Counted from the first letter of the stretch, positions 47,738 to 60,320 are shown. The stretch: DNA of 64,000 bases from Amaurobius ferox (GCA_951213105.1 OX578146.1:114360387-114424386), one strand, 5' to 3'. Notes: a model not told the origin generated them from the sequence alone. Program-made: numbers and translations.

Positions 47738-47982
47738 TGTCACGAACGTGTAACATACCCTAACTTTTGTCTTTCGAATACCAGACAGAGAAAACTCCCG
47801 TACAAGCAACCTTTCCTATGACTTGAATCTAGGACTGTCATGGGCTGAAGTGCGGAAGAGTATTTCCAGATTTAACAGTTTATCGCCAGTTTGGCGACTT
47901 TCCGAAGGTTCGAGAAACACCTAGAAATAACGAATTTTCTAAGAGAAATGATAGATTTCTAGAAGTTTCCACAGATAATATA
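47738..47982 (+). mobile_element. LTR fragment, cut by a mariner
   Basis: TGTCACGAACGTGTAACATA to AAGTTTCCACAGATAATA, partner of the unit at 12192. A mariner interrupts it at a TA. The tandem duplication seen in copy A is not present. Confidence 0.7.
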
Positions 47983-49390
47983 CAGGGTGATTATAGTTAA
48001 AGTTGCGATTTTAAAACGTTGTAAGGCAAGAACCACTACTCAGAATGGCCTGATATTTGATCTGAATATACGTGAAGCAATAGAAGTTTGTTTGGCGAAA
48101 AACAATTACTTCAAAAATGCACCGATAGATGGCAATGTACGAATCTAGCATGGAATTTGCTTGACGAAGAACGAAAAAATTAGCTGCTAGGTGACGCGCG
48201 AAAGCACACCTCTATTCTGGAGATATGCTAATTAAGACTGGGCTTGCGCACCGCACATTACAGTTGTGATAAAAACGAGAAGCACATGCAGTTCTCATTG
48301 AGTGCCTTCTCATGACTCTGTCACTGAAGGATCGTGCTTTGCTCGTAAAGCTTTTCTACCAGAACGTGACTGTGCGTTAACTGCTCTCAGGAGGTTCGGA
48401 CATTAAAAAGCTTAAAATCTGGTCCAATGTCTACATTTGACCTACGGAAGAAGATTCTTAAATTTGAAGATATTGGGCGTGAAACGTGGCAGAGAGGAAA
48501 GCAATTGTTGAGACATCAGTGGATAACGTGGCTACAGCGTTACAGGAAGAGTGGTGTGGGAAGCTGAAGTGCACGGGGAATTGCCCGATCGTTAGACATG
48601 CCTGTCAGCACGGTCCGTAAAACTTTACGAAACATCCTGCAATGTTATCCGTACAAAAATACACATGTTTAGGAGTTGCTTCCTGCTGACCTGCCACTAC
48701 GAGAAGTTTTCGTGCGAAATTTTCTTGCTCGGATGTAAGTGAACAATGGATGGTCATGGAACATTTTGTGGACAGATGAAGTTCATTTCCATCTGCAAGG
48801 TACTGTCAGTACGCAAGATTGCAGAATATGAGCTAAAGAGAATCCATTCGCTTTGCAACCATTGCCTCTTCATTCTGCAAAGATCACTGGGTGGTGCCGG
48901 TTTACGGCAACGTTTATCGTTGGCCCATTATTTTTCAAGGAGATAGGTCCTGCGGGCCCGGTTACTTGTACCGTCAATAGTCAGCGGTATGAAGCTCTTT
49001 TGCAGAACCACATCATTCCCGCACTTCAATAACGTCAATGCCTGGATAGCACAACTTTTATGCAAGATGTCGCCCCTCCTCACATTGCAACACCAGTGAA
49101 GCACCTGCTGAATATCCATTTCGGGAATGACAGGATTATCAGCAGTCATTTTCCAAGAGTCTGGCCGCCACGTTCACCTGACCTTAACCCTTGCGACTTC
49201 TGGCTTTGGGGGCACCTCTAGCATCTTGTGTACAGTGGTCGGATTGCGAACTAGGCTGACTTAAAAGCACTCATTACGCACCACATACACATCCTCTGAT
49301 GCACTCCGATCTATTGCAGAACATGCTGTTTTGAGCTTCCAACTTGTAGTCGAGCATGGTGGACAGCATATTGAACATTTTTTGCGTATA
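47983..49390 (+). mobile_element. Mariner-superfamily element, inactive
   Basis: Begins CAGGGTGATTATAGTTAAAG after a TA. It holds a leader of about 330 bp and a full-length decayed transposase. I see no matching inverted repeat on the right; the sequence passes into block III at about 49393, so the right end may be lost together with the copy-B equivalent of 12496-17517. Confidence 0.8.
48312..49379 (+). pseudogene. Mariner-like transposase pseudogene
   Basis: Starts MTLSLKDRALLVKLFYQN, a start typical of a mariner-like group whose N-terminus is a DUF4817-type helix-turn-helix region. Later pieces in several frames read RGRKAIVETSVDNVATALQE, MPVSTVRKTLRNILQCYPYK (near 48600), ILWTDEVHFHLQG with the first Asp (near 48760), MQDVAPPHIATPVKHLLN with the second (near 49060), PPRSPDLNPCDFWLWGHL with the third (about 49170-49216) and a final GGQHIEHFLR. 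All three catalytic acidic positions are still visible, but frameshifts and stops (for example after GHL) prevent translation. Length is close to the family norm of about 350 residues. Confidence 0.92.
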
Positions 49391-49392
49391 TC

Positions 49393-50709
49393 GACAAATA
49401 TATTGACTTTTCTCATATATGTATCAACATAAATGATACGATGAATTACGATAATAACCCCTACATTTTCAAGGAAGAAACGAGATAAATACAGAAGGTG
49501 GGAGTTACAATTGGATTTTTGGTGAAAACTATAACTTAGAAGAGTTGATTAATATTGAAAATTTCAAACATACATAAGGGGTTTACATAATCGAATTTAA
49601 AATTTACGTAGAAGGCGTTACATATGACCCCCCGTCTCATAAAATTCAGACAGCATTACAAGCAGTGTTGATTTGTATTCAGGTATGCTGACAACTTGTA
49701 AGTCAATCAAATTCTAAAGGTCGCAATTATAGCTCCATCACAATAACTTTACCTTAACATGGATGTTGTGTTGTTAAGTAAGTAAAATCTGAATGAAAGG
49801 AATATAATTAATTTTTTAAAGATTTTGTTGTTCTGTATGCAACTGGTGATGAGAAAGTGAATGACAATATGCTATAATAAACCATTCTTAAGCTACTTTA
49901 AAAATTTTCCAAACCTTTCGGCAAATAGGTGCTATTTTAGAATTCACCAATGTGAAGAGTTCGATTACTTATTTTATGCGTTCTTTTGTGCAATACAACT
50001 CAAATTGATGCAAGCATACCAAAAATAATGCATTGAAATCTGGAAACACTAAAGTCCATTCCCTCCTTTCAGGTGTTAAAACGAATTGGAATATTTAAAA
50101 TAACAACCAGAAACTGACAACCATGTCAAAGGGTACTTTTAACGCATGAGCCTTTTAGTAATTCTCAGTTTTCTCCTAATTAAATTACACATATGCCCTA
50201 GAGGGTCAATTAACTCATCGAAGTATAACTTATTCCTCCAGCACTGCTGTCCTCGATTTAACAACCTAATGAAGTCATTAAATACTCTCCATTAAAAAAA
50301 CCCGAAGTGGAGTTGCTTATTTATGCTCCATATTTACACTTGTGCAAAATGATTACTAATTTATCAATTAAAATGCACACAACAAACTAGTACTCTAGGG
50401 TACTGCTGAAAGAAAAGTAATTAGCATTTCGAGAGCAGATGAAGGTTCTACAATTAAGCAATTTGAAAGCGAGGGGAAAATATTTGTTAGATGAACCCAA
50501 GTAAAGCATATAACGTGTATTTATTCATTTATTTTAACACTGACATTTGTAAATTTCATTAATTGAAAATAAATTACATTTTTTTACGATAAAGTCACAC
50601 AACATATATCATTGACTAATCTACAAAGAGAGTCAGGGGACCTTCTTCCAAAATCTAAATCTTATTACATTCTAGACATGTACCACTTTAATTTCCAATT
50701 TTAATAAGT
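49393..50709 (+). repeat. Duplicated block III in copy B, with beta copy 6
   Basis: Partner of 17518-19882 without the R1. Beta copy 6 is at 50176-50490. No gene. Confidence 0.78.
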
Positions 50710-50829
50710 ATAAAATATTGAATAAATAAAATTGGCATCACGTCTGATTTCAACCAGCAGAAACAACAAGATGACAACTATAATAGAAGGTCTTTATTTC
50801 ACTTCTTTAAGACGTACAAAACTTTAAAA

Positions 50830-50873
50830 GGCCAGAGCGCTTTCGAGCGTAAATACACTCTTCATCAGTGGCT
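50830..50873 (-). ncRNA. Hammerhead ribozyme motif, left arm
   Basis: Minus strand: GCCA, CTGATGA, an unpaired A, helix II GAGTGT with ACGCTC (one G-U pair) around ATTT, GAAA, GCGC, TC, TGGCC. It matches the right-arm motif except for the wobble pair. Confidence 0.8.
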
Positions 50874-50894
50874 ACTAGGTAGTTCCACTAGGTA

Positions 50895-50937
50895 GCCACT
50901 GATGAAGAGCGTATTTACGCTCGAAAGCGCTCTGGCC
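50895..50937 (+). ncRNA. Hammerhead ribozyme motif, right arm
   Basis: In order: GCCA (50895-50898), core CTGATGA (50899-50905), an extra A, helix II GAGCGT/ACGCTC (50907-50912 and 50917-50922) closed by ATTT, GAAA (50923-50926), the self-complementary GCGC (50927-50930), TC, then TGGCC. Helix I forms between GCCA and TGGC. Predicted cleavage is after C50932. With a self-complementary helix III the active form would be a dimer of two transcripts. Confidence 0.85.
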
Positions 50938-51022
50938 TTTTAAAGTTTTGTACGTCTTAAAGAAGTGAAATAAAGACCTTCTATTATAGTTGTGATCTTG
51001 TTGTTTCTGCTGGATAAAATAT

Positions 51023-51440
51023 AGATTTACTCAATACCGCAGCATGTCAAGCTAAGAGCCTTGATGTCTAAAACACCACATAATGACCAGAAAATAAATT
51101 ATAAAGTATTTAGTTTCTAATAATCTTGCGTATTTTTAATATTAGTAGAGTAAGAAAATCCATATCCCTGTCTGTAAATCCATTTAATTCACCTGTGGCG
51201 ACAAATGTGTCCACGAGAAAGGATGCCAAATTAACAATAGGTCAATACTTTTGAAAGTAAAGTTTAATTTAATTGATAATCCGTTCGTAGTTAATTCATT
51301 TTGTTATTAATAATTAGCATTGATAATGTAAGTTCGTAGTCCGTTACGCCCCCAAGATTTTCGGCGCTCAAATGAGGCCAGTGGATGGGTGAACATATTT
51401 TACATGACTTTATGCACTAATTTTTATGCCAATTTAATCT
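51023..51440 (+). repeat. Duplicated block IV in copy B
   Basis: Partner of 20254-20647; GAGGCCAGTGGATGGGTGAA is shared with one mismatch. After TTTATGCACTAATTTTTATG the two copies diverge. Confidence 0.75.
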
Positions 51441-52358
51441 TCAATGCAGTTACTTGAATATTAAGAAAACTAGATCATGATGCTACCGAGAAATTGATTT
51501 AAATAAAGTTTTTTCTGTCTGACATAAACTCTAATATATATGTGAAAACTAAGAGAGATCAAATTTATTTTATTATTTGAATATTTTCAAGCAATGTAGG
51601 AAACGAGAAAGATATTTGAGGTGCTGTCTTTGTGCTTACAAGTAAAGCATAATATCATTTTAACAAATTTCGATTCCTTTTGGGCTCAATTTGAGATGAT
51701 TTTAGACCTTAATATAAAATACTCTGTGCAAATTACAGGTTTCATCTCATTTACTCATTATTTCATATTTCTCAGTCGTTTCTCATCTACAATAAATAAT
51801 GTACACCTTGTATAATAGAAATTTCTAATCGCCAACATTGTATTTTCACATATTTCTGCATTTCCAGGTTGGTATTCTCTCCATCGAGTTTCCACGTATC
51901 CGATCATTGCATATTCAAGTAATACATGCAAATGAGTGTCACTGGTTCTAGTTATTTCACTATTTCTATACGGGATTTTATTGTAGAACTCTTTCGCGTC
52001 TTTATTGATCATTTTCATTAAAATCCAAGTGGTCCCTATTATTAAACTTATATTTCTCTTAAAATCGCACGCTGTAGCAATTTGTTTACATTATACTTAG
52101 TCATTTTAGGGGACAATATAAAACAAAATTATCCCAATTGACTATTTCTATAGTAAATCTTATTTTTATTTCTTTTCTAAATATTTTCAATTTTTGATAA
52201 CAAATTTACGAGTATTTATGCGCCTTCTAAGCATTACGAAGACCGTTACAGTTCTAGCAATACGCAACAGTTTTAACCCTTATATCAATGACCCAAAATT
52301 TCCCGCTTGTTTAACGAGCGGGTTACTCCGGTATCTATAGGAATTTTACTACATTTTT
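51441..52358. other. Copy-B-specific DNA, unassigned
   Basis: No partner in copy A. An 86-codon open frame on the minus strand (51758-52018) has no recognisable domain. Confidence 0.4.
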
Positions 52359-53246
52359 ACTTTCCTTATATACAATAATGTATAAGTATTGTGACGGGGT
52401 CGTAAATTCGTATTCAAGTTTTCGATGGGAGAGCACGATTCAAGCGTCCCTGATCACGAATCAAATATTTTTGAAGTGATTGTGTGTGAAGGCGATAACT
52501 GACGAACGAATGGACCGATTCGAATGAAATTTGGTACAAAAATTACAATCCGTAAGCACTGGAAGCTTATTGTTTTTATACGCAATCGAATGTTCAGAAC
52601 CCCCTAAATTTCCGAGTGAAATTTTGAAAAAATAGTCAAAAAATCAAAACCTCTAATAAAGTTACGCAAATAGACATTTCTTATGTCATTTTTCATTAGA
52701 AAACGATTGACATAAATTTTAGAACGCTAAGAGCTAACATGAACCGTTCTCGATATATTGCACATTTTTCAAAAAAATTATCAAAAAGTCATGTAAAATA
52801 AAAAATATATATATTTCCTATTGAGAAACATGTTCACTTTTCATATATAATACCATGTGATAAATTTGGTGACATCATTCTCATGGATCTAGCTAGCTCG
52901 TTCCATTCATGAAAAAAGTGAGTAATACCTTTGTATTTGAACGCCAATAGTCATTTATCTGCTGCAAGAATAACTTATTTCTCCGTCCATAACGCTTGGC
53001 GAGATTTTGGCGACGAATTTGGTGGAATGTCGCAACTTGGCGACTTTTATAAATGCTTTTAAATTAACGAAAAACTCGCCAAATGGATAAAATGACGCTA
53101 AATCAATGAAAATGACGACTCATTGATGAAAATTCAAAATCTTGGAAAGAATATAAATATCTACTATTAAAATAATTATTCTTTTACTGTAAAAGTAGTA
53201 AATTCATTGCATTATATAAGGAAAGTCATGTGCTGCCCACATCAGA
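52359..53246 (+). mobile_element. R1 non-autonomous element, copy 8, without microsatellite
   Basis: Both ends present and flanked by T-runs, but the GT tract is reduced to TGTGTGTG and the left hairpin has lost part of its second arm (ATAATGTATAAGTATTGTG). A small local duplication AGAACGCTAAGAGCTAACAT is visible near 52720. Confidence 0.82.
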
Positions 53247-53892
53247 TTTTTTTTTTTATGACAATGAGAAAAGCTTGAGCAACGTGATTTAGCACAAATT
53301 GATTTTTTCTGGGTTGTTTATAAATTTTCGTGTAATTTGGTCAAGTTATTCTTTCTTACACTGGATCGTTATTAAAAAATCCTACCAAATTTCATTTGAT
53401 CCGTTCAATTTGTTCTGAAGCTATTATGCAAACAGACTCTGACAAGTATTGAAAACTGGTTTAAAGCACTGTATTAATAGAATATATACATGGTGTTTAA
53501 GAAATAAAAAAATATTAACTTCGGAGCTTTAGAGAAATATGTTTGGCATAGAAAAATCATGAATCAAGAGTAGAATGTTTTCAAATCAATTTTTTTTATC
53601 TATGGGGGTCGTATACAAATTAAAATTAAATAATAACATTTAATATATTCCTCCTGGAGTTAAAAGCTTAAAGGCGAAATTAATCCCAGCATAAATCTTA
53701 GGCCATCTTCACGTAAATACAAAATAGAAAGGGAAGTAATATTATAAGTTATTCATCCAAACAAAATCCGATTTACGCTGTATTTAAAGTATCTCCAGAG
53801 CAAAAGCGAAGGCGGTTTCTTGGCAGAAAACAAAGGGCCGTGTCAAATGAGTAGAATCTGTATTTTAAACTTATTGTTACATTTCTTTAAAG
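53247..53892. other. Copy-B-specific DNA, unassigned
   Basis: No gene or repeat boundary recognised before the hAT remnant. Confidence 0.4.
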
Positions 53893-54613
<721 letters not shown>

Positions 54614-54621
54614 TTTTAAAC

Positions 54622-55196
54622 GTTAAATAAGCACAGAAAAGATCTAATTGGGTGAAAAAAATTGCATTTGCGCAATTCACCGCTGAATGCGCATTACCGT
54701 TTGAAAAAAATATGGTCTCTAATTTTGAGTTCCAACATTATTTCGCAATAAGTCCCAGAATATTTAAAACAGAGCAACCACATTTTTTAAAGGATTTAAG
54801 TACCTATGTAAACAATTTTAAGTATTAAGGTCTTCAATAAAAAAACTGGTGTACAGATTTTCATTTTGAAACTTATTTTTTTTATTCGCCTCTCGAATAT
54901 TTTTCTTTCAACTTCTCTCGATTCATAATGTTTTTATACTACAATTATTTATCCAAAATACATGATTTCAGAGTTATAAACGTGTTATCCATTTAAAAAA
55001 CACCCTGTATGTATAGATCTGTATCATTCCTACTTAGATTTTATCTCTAACATAAACATACCATTTACACTCACTAAGTATTTTTAAATAATTAAAAATC
55101 CAAACAAATATTTTTTAAATATTTTAGTGTACAAATAAATACTTAGTGGAGTTTCCCTATTACGATAAATGTTTATGACGAAAGAGTCTTGCACTT
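54622..55196. other. Copy-B-specific DNA, unassigned
   Basis: AT-rich, no gene or repeat boundary recognised. Confidence 0.4.
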
Positions 55197-55996
55197 ACTT
55201 TTCTTGCAATGCATGGTAATGTATAGGGAAAGCATTGAAATCATACCGGAAATTGCAACTCGAACTGTTGAAAAATCAACAATTTTTTAGACCTCTAGAA
55301 CACGAAAAAACTATGTTTTGAATGAAGTCTGAGTGTGTGTGTGTCTCTCTGCGCAATCTATGTATCCACTCTAACTCAAAAACTAATGGACCAAATTTCT
55401 TAAAATTTTTATAGGTAAGTCAGTTGTAGGTGACCCCTGGCACTGATTAGATGTTGGTACGATTCGGAATAAAAAAAACAAAAAACACCCGCCTTGTTTT
55501 GCGAAAAGTCCTGCAAAAATTCCATGTATCCACTCTAGCTAAAACACGAATTGACCAAATTCCACAAAATTTGGTAGATAAGCCACCTGCAGGATGCTCT
55601 GGTGCTGATTAAATTTTGGTACGATTGCTAAATGAATAACTTGCCTTTTATTACGAAATGGCGTGCAAAAATTGCCAAAATCTAAATTAAAAGACTACGT
55701 ATGCTGAAATGTATCAATTAAATCTTATTTTATACGTAATTTTTTAACAAGAAAATGAATAAGACCAACCCCATCACTCTAGAACTAACAGTTCTTGCGT
55801 TATTTGCTTTTTTTTCGCATTTTTGTAAAGTCGCCTTTGAAAAAATTTCTTGTTTTCAAATAAAAACAAACATTGAATTAAAAGTGAAACTGCAGTGTTA
55901 TTTTGTGCAATTAAACTCAATTTAATGAGTTATTAAAGAAATAAAGAGAAAATTAATTTGAGTCTGCAGGGAAAGTCATATGCTACCCACGTCACA
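55197..55996 (+). mobile_element. R2 non-autonomous element, copy 2
   Basis: Left end ACTTTTCTTGCAATGCATGG followed by an opposing TATAGGGAAAGC. Two internal units contain ACTCTAACTCAAAAACTAAT and ACTCTAGCTAAAACACGAAT. Right end GGGAAAGTCATATGCTACC and CACGTCACA (55996), then T5. A second R2 begins directly after the T-run. Confidence 0.75.
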
Positions 55997-56001
55997 TTTT
56001 T

Positions 56002-56793
56002 ACTTTCGCTGCAATATACATGGCAATGTATAGGAAAAGTACTGGAATCGTGCCGAAAATCTCAACTCGAGTTTTCGACGGATCTACACGTTTCGGGACA
56101 TAGAAAAAAAACTGCTTTTAACTTGATGTCATATATTGTATCCACTGTAACTGCAAAACTAATTGACCGAATTTCATAAAATTTGGTAGGTAAGTTCCTT
56201 GTGGGTGGCCCTGGTACTGATTATATTTTATCATGGTTCGGGACAAAATAACCAGCCTTTTCTTGTTAAATGGCCTGCAAAAATTGTCTGTATCCATTCT
56301 AGCTGAAAATCTAATAGACCAAATTTTACCAAATTTGGTAGATAAATCATTTGTTCGTCAACCTGGTGCTAATTGGATTTTGGTACGATTAGGAGAAAAG
56401 AACCTGTTTTTTTTTTTTTTTTTTTTTGCGTAATGGCCAACATAAATTGTTAAATTTAAAAATAAAAGACTACGTTTGCTCAAATATATCAATTAAATGC
56501 TTGTTTTATACGTAATTTTTGACGATGAGAAGAAAAAGACCAACCCCCATTACTCTAGAACTAGCAGTTCTCGAGATATTTTAGTTCTTTGGCATTTTCG
56601 CTGCACCACCTTTGAAAATAAGTCCAATTATTAAACGGAAACGGAAATTACATTAAAAGTGAAAATTCAGTGTAATTTAAAATAATTATGGTTGTTATTT
56701 TGTGCAGTTAAACTTAATGAATTATGGAAGAAATAAAGGGAAAGTGAACATGAATGAATCTGCAGGGAAAGTCATGTGCTGCAGAACATGAGA
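56002..56793 (+). mobile_element. R2 non-autonomous element, copy 3
   Basis: Left end ACTTTCGCTGCAATATACAT with opposing TATAGGAAAAGT; CTCGAGTTTTCGACGGATCT at 56075; two internal units of about 160 bp; a T-run of about 19 near 56409-56427; right end GGGAAAGTCATGTGCTGC. Tandem with the previous copy. Confidence 0.75.
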
Positions 56794-57179
56794 TATTCCA
56801 TTCTAATTCCTAAATATACCGCGCCCCGATATCCGAAAAGCCATCGGCAACTAACTAAATCCTCTTACATAAATATCTTCGCTTTAATGACCTAATAAAA
56901 TCAGTGAAAGCTTTCCATCCAAAAAAATCTAACAGGAGTTGTATGCAAGCCAAATATTACAACGATTATTTACAAGACGGTGTCGTACGTGATTCAAATT
57001 TATCAACGATGTTTGGCAAACAAACTGTTACTACAGGATATTTTGAAGGGAAAATATATGTAATTTGTGTTTTTCATTATAGAGTGAAGTGCCATTGCAA
57101 TTAACAAGTGTCATTCAATCCTTGTAATTATGATGTATCATCGAAATATTTGAAGTAGAAGACAGTAAGAGAAACCTAA
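56794..57179 (+). repeat. Beta module, copy 7, and spacer
   Basis: The stretch TTAATGACCTAATAAAATCA near 56885, the CAGGAGTTG word, TCAAATTTATCAACGATGTT and ACAAACTGTTACTACAGG match the other beta copies. Copy A has no beta at the equivalent point (about 21402). Confidence 0.5.
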
Positions 57180-57472
57180 TTTTCTTTATGAAGGCAGGGT
57201 GGATTTGTGTGTGCGTGTGTGGGGGTGGGGGGTGGATAATCATACCGAATAGTACACATTTAATAAATTTTGACTGATAATTAAAAATTTACTACTTTAC
57301 ATAAATATCCCATGTGTCCAATGTGAATTCATATTAAAAGTTCAAATACTGGAAAGTAAATAAAAATTGCAGATTGTTGGACTTCAATGAACTTTTAAAA
57401 CTGTTTTATTGCTAAGAAACATTTCAGATACGTATTTAAACACAAATACAGTAACATTGCGGCATTCAGCTG

Positions 57473-57494
57473 TTTCGAGGATATGCTTCGTCAG
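57473..57494 (-). ncRNA. Hammerhead-like motif, shortened
   Basis: Minus strand CTGACGA and GAAA are kept, but the part that would form helix II is about 9 bp shorter than at 4143. Confidence 0.2.
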
Positions 57495-57605
57495 TGCCAG
57501 AGCTAGACAGCTAACAAACACGAAGTCAAAAGGGACGATTAGACCAATCCAAGCCGCCTGTTTACGGAGCTCCTTTGACATATCACTCATATACACCTCA
57601 GAAAA

Positions 57606-57830
57606 TTGCAATATATCTATCATAGCTATTTTAACAATATGTAGTTGGATAGCATGGAACTCAATTCCATTGGGTACTGAGTGGCGATCTGTGATACAAT
57701 ATACCTGCTATCTATCAAATTACAATATATCTATCTTAGTTATTTTAGAAATATGCCTTTGGATAGCATGGCATTCTATTCCATTGGGTGCTGAGCGACC
57801 ATCTGTAATGTAGAGTGATGGTGATCGACT
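57606..57830 (+). repeat. Tandem duplication, period about 115 bp
   Basis: CAATATATCTATCATAGCTA (57608) returns as CAATATATCTATCTTAGTTA (57723); both continue with GGATAGCATGG and TTCCATTGGG. Confidence 0.85.
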
Positions 57831-58488
57831 CATCTTGGATGACAGAAAGCTGTCAGTGACTGTATAAAAGGCTGGCAAGGAGTAGAAATACGACAGTGAA
57901 AAACAATAACTTAAGAGAAAAAACTAATTTAAAAAATTCAGGTTCCACAGTTGATTGAAGAAACTGAGCGGTCATCAAAAATCGGTGAACTACTGAAGCG
58001 ATAATACTAGGCCAGTAATCGAACGGATAATGACAAGGTGAAATTGCTTGGTTCACCGAAGTGGACTAGCAGCGCCACCTAACGCGCATCCAAGGAGATT
58101 CCTATTTCTGGAACCTGGAATATCGGTTTATTCCATCACAGCGAAATAGGAACAAATATAGGAAACATATGGTACATATATACCAAAATCGTGCATTGAA
58201 TCAACCTAAGAGAGCCAATCAGAAATCAAAATTAAAAACAGTTCTACCAATCCGAAACAGAGCTAATACGCAAGATAGATGTGCGCCAAAACACCAAAGA
58301 AATGTTTCCAACAAAGCGATACATGTGCGGACAGGATTAAAACATCATTAAGACGAGAAAAAAGTGCTATAAAATAGTTTGCTATAAAATTTTCAAAACC
58401 GGAACAAATATAATGAAAAGAAAAAAAAAATCCGTATCTTTTAATGTTATTCTAATTGTGCTTGAACGTTCTTGCTCAACTTTTTTTT

Positions 58489-58613
58489 ACTTTCCTTATA
58501 TACATAATGTATAAGGAAAGTATTGTGAAGGGGTCGAAAATTCGAATTCGAGTTTTCGACGGGAGAGCACGTTTCAAGCATCCCTGATCACGAATCAAAC
58601 ATTTTTGAAGTGA

Positions 58614-58649
<36 letters not shown>

Positions 58650-59403
58650 AGTGGGTCTGTGGAGACGATAACTGACGAACGAATGGACCGATTCGAACCA
58701 AATTTGGTACAATTATCACAATCTGTAAACACTGGAAGCCTATTGTTTTTATACGCAATCGAATGTTCAGAACCCCCCTAAATTTTCGAATGAAATTTTG
58801 AAAAAATCGTCAAAAAATCAAAACCAATAATAAATTTACGTAAATAGGCATTTCTTATGTAATTTTTCATTAGAAAACGATTGACATAAATTTTAGAACG
58901 CTAACATGAACCGTTCTCGAGATATTGCACATTTTTCAAGAAATTATCAAAAAGTCATATAAAATAGAAAAAAAAAATTTCTATTGAGAAACATGTTCAC
59001 TTTTCATATATAATATCATGCGATAAATTGGGTGACATCATTCTCGCGGATCTAGCTCGTTCCATTCATGAAAAAAGATACTTTGAGTAATACTTTTGCA
59101 TTTGAACGCCAATTTATCTGCTGTAAGAATAACTTATTTCTTCGTCCATAACGCTTGGCGAAATTTTGGCGACGAAATTGGCGGAATGTCGCCAACTTGG
59201 CGACTTTTTAAATGTTGCCAAATTAACGAAAATCTCGCCAAATGGATAAAAATGACGATAATGGAAATGACGACTAATTGTCGAAAATTCAATATCTTGG
59301 AAAGGATATTAGTATCTACTAGAAGAAAAACCTATTTATTTTACTGTAACAGTAGTAAATTCATTTCATTATATAAGGAAAGTCATGTGTTGCCCACATC
59401 AGA
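58489..59403 (+). mobile_element. R1 non-autonomous element, copy 9
   Basis: Full length with a T8 run on the left and T7 on the right. Copy A shows the empty site at about 22630-22650 (CTCAAGTATTTTTTATTC), a T-rich target. Confidence 0.88.
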
Positions 59404-60277
59404 TTTTTTTCTTTGCAGTGTTTAAACTTACTGAAATTTTGTTGCTGTTTGTGATTATAACATAGCCAGTTACTTTGGAACATCTTTATTCTTTTGAGAG
59501 ACATCGTTGCCGAAATGTAAAATTACTAGCAACGGTTTGTGAAAATTCTTAAACAATGACATGCAATCAATTCTCGCTAAAATTATTTAAACGCCTTTAA
59601 TAACAATGCATTTTTGTGCCATTGATCTATATCTCTCTCAGGCGGACTTTACTCCGGGTTTTGTGGTATTTATACCCCCTCTGTTTCTTCTATTTACGTC
59701 CATTTTGTTTTTTTACTTCGGATTTGTTGGTTCTCCTGTACTGACGAAGGTATGCAGCGCATTTTCAAAACAGCTGCATGCTGCATTATCTTAGTTATTC
59801 CTAAATACTTTGCTTCAGATTTATTTAATGAACGGAAATGCGATTGCTTAAATAAAGCAAATTTGAGACTGTAAGAAAATACATAAGCTATCAACTTTAC
59901 ATTTTGTTACAATAAATTGTAAGAAATTATTTTAAAAATATTTTTCAGCATAAATCAAATTTCAAAGTTGAATACTATTACTTTCTGATTATTTATCTCA
60001 GATGGAAATTGCCATGAAAAAGTTTATTTTTCCTGACATGCATCTAAAGCAAATAAGTTTATTTTTTGTCTTCAATTCCAAAATTAAAATTGAAAGGATT
60101 TCAATTCGAGAGACTTGCAGTGATAAATTATACAATGAGAAAATATTCTTAAAAGCACAGTTTTACAAAAAAAATTATTTATTGCTCAATAAAATTAAAG
60201 ATATATGACAAAGTTCTGGAGAATAAAAAAAAAATTGAAATGAGTTTCGAAATCTCTTGAGGATATTCCGTTGAAAG

Positions 60278-60320
60278 GAAAATACATTTCCAGGAAAATA
60301 CATTTCCAGGAAAATACATT
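60278..60320 (+). repeat. 16-bp tandem repeat
   Basis: GGAAAATACATTTCCA occurs almost three times. Copy A has unrelated sequence at this point. Confidence 0.85.

Larger units (their letters stand above)
50719..51013. mobile_element. Palindromic Penelope-like element remnant with hammerhead ribozymes
   Basis: A near-perfect inverted repeat: CCAGCAGAAACAACAAGAT on the left faces its complement at the right end (ending CTGCTGG at 51013). The arms are about 130 bp with only a short unpaired centre around 50872-50892. ATAAAATAT lies on both sides (50710-50718 and 51014-51022) and fits a target duplication. Each arm carries a hammerhead motif pointing away from the centre. Hammerheads with short, self-complementary helix III are known from the pseudo-LTRs of Penelope-like retroelements, which often form inverted arrangements. 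No reverse transcriptase is left. Copy A lacks it. Confidence 0.8.
57180..58488 (+). repeat. Duplicated block V in copy B
   Basis: Partner of 21402-22648. Contains a hammerhead-like remnant (57473-57494) and a local tandem duplication (57606-57830) that copy A has only once. A 134-codon open frame (57409-57813) arises from that duplication and has no domain. Confidence 0.75.

Noticed and set aside
48928..49149. Minus-strand open frame over the mariner
   Set aside because: It is the antisense shadow of the transposase pseudogene.
57409..57813. 134-codon open frame, the longest outside transposases in copy B
   Set aside because: It is produced by a 115-bp tandem duplication; the single-copy partner near 21650-21960 has no such frame.
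60002..60208. A possible small gene with homology in copy A (23100-23320)
   Set aside because: The copy A version has a stop early in the frame and indels. The conservation is at DNA level and belongs to the duplicated block.
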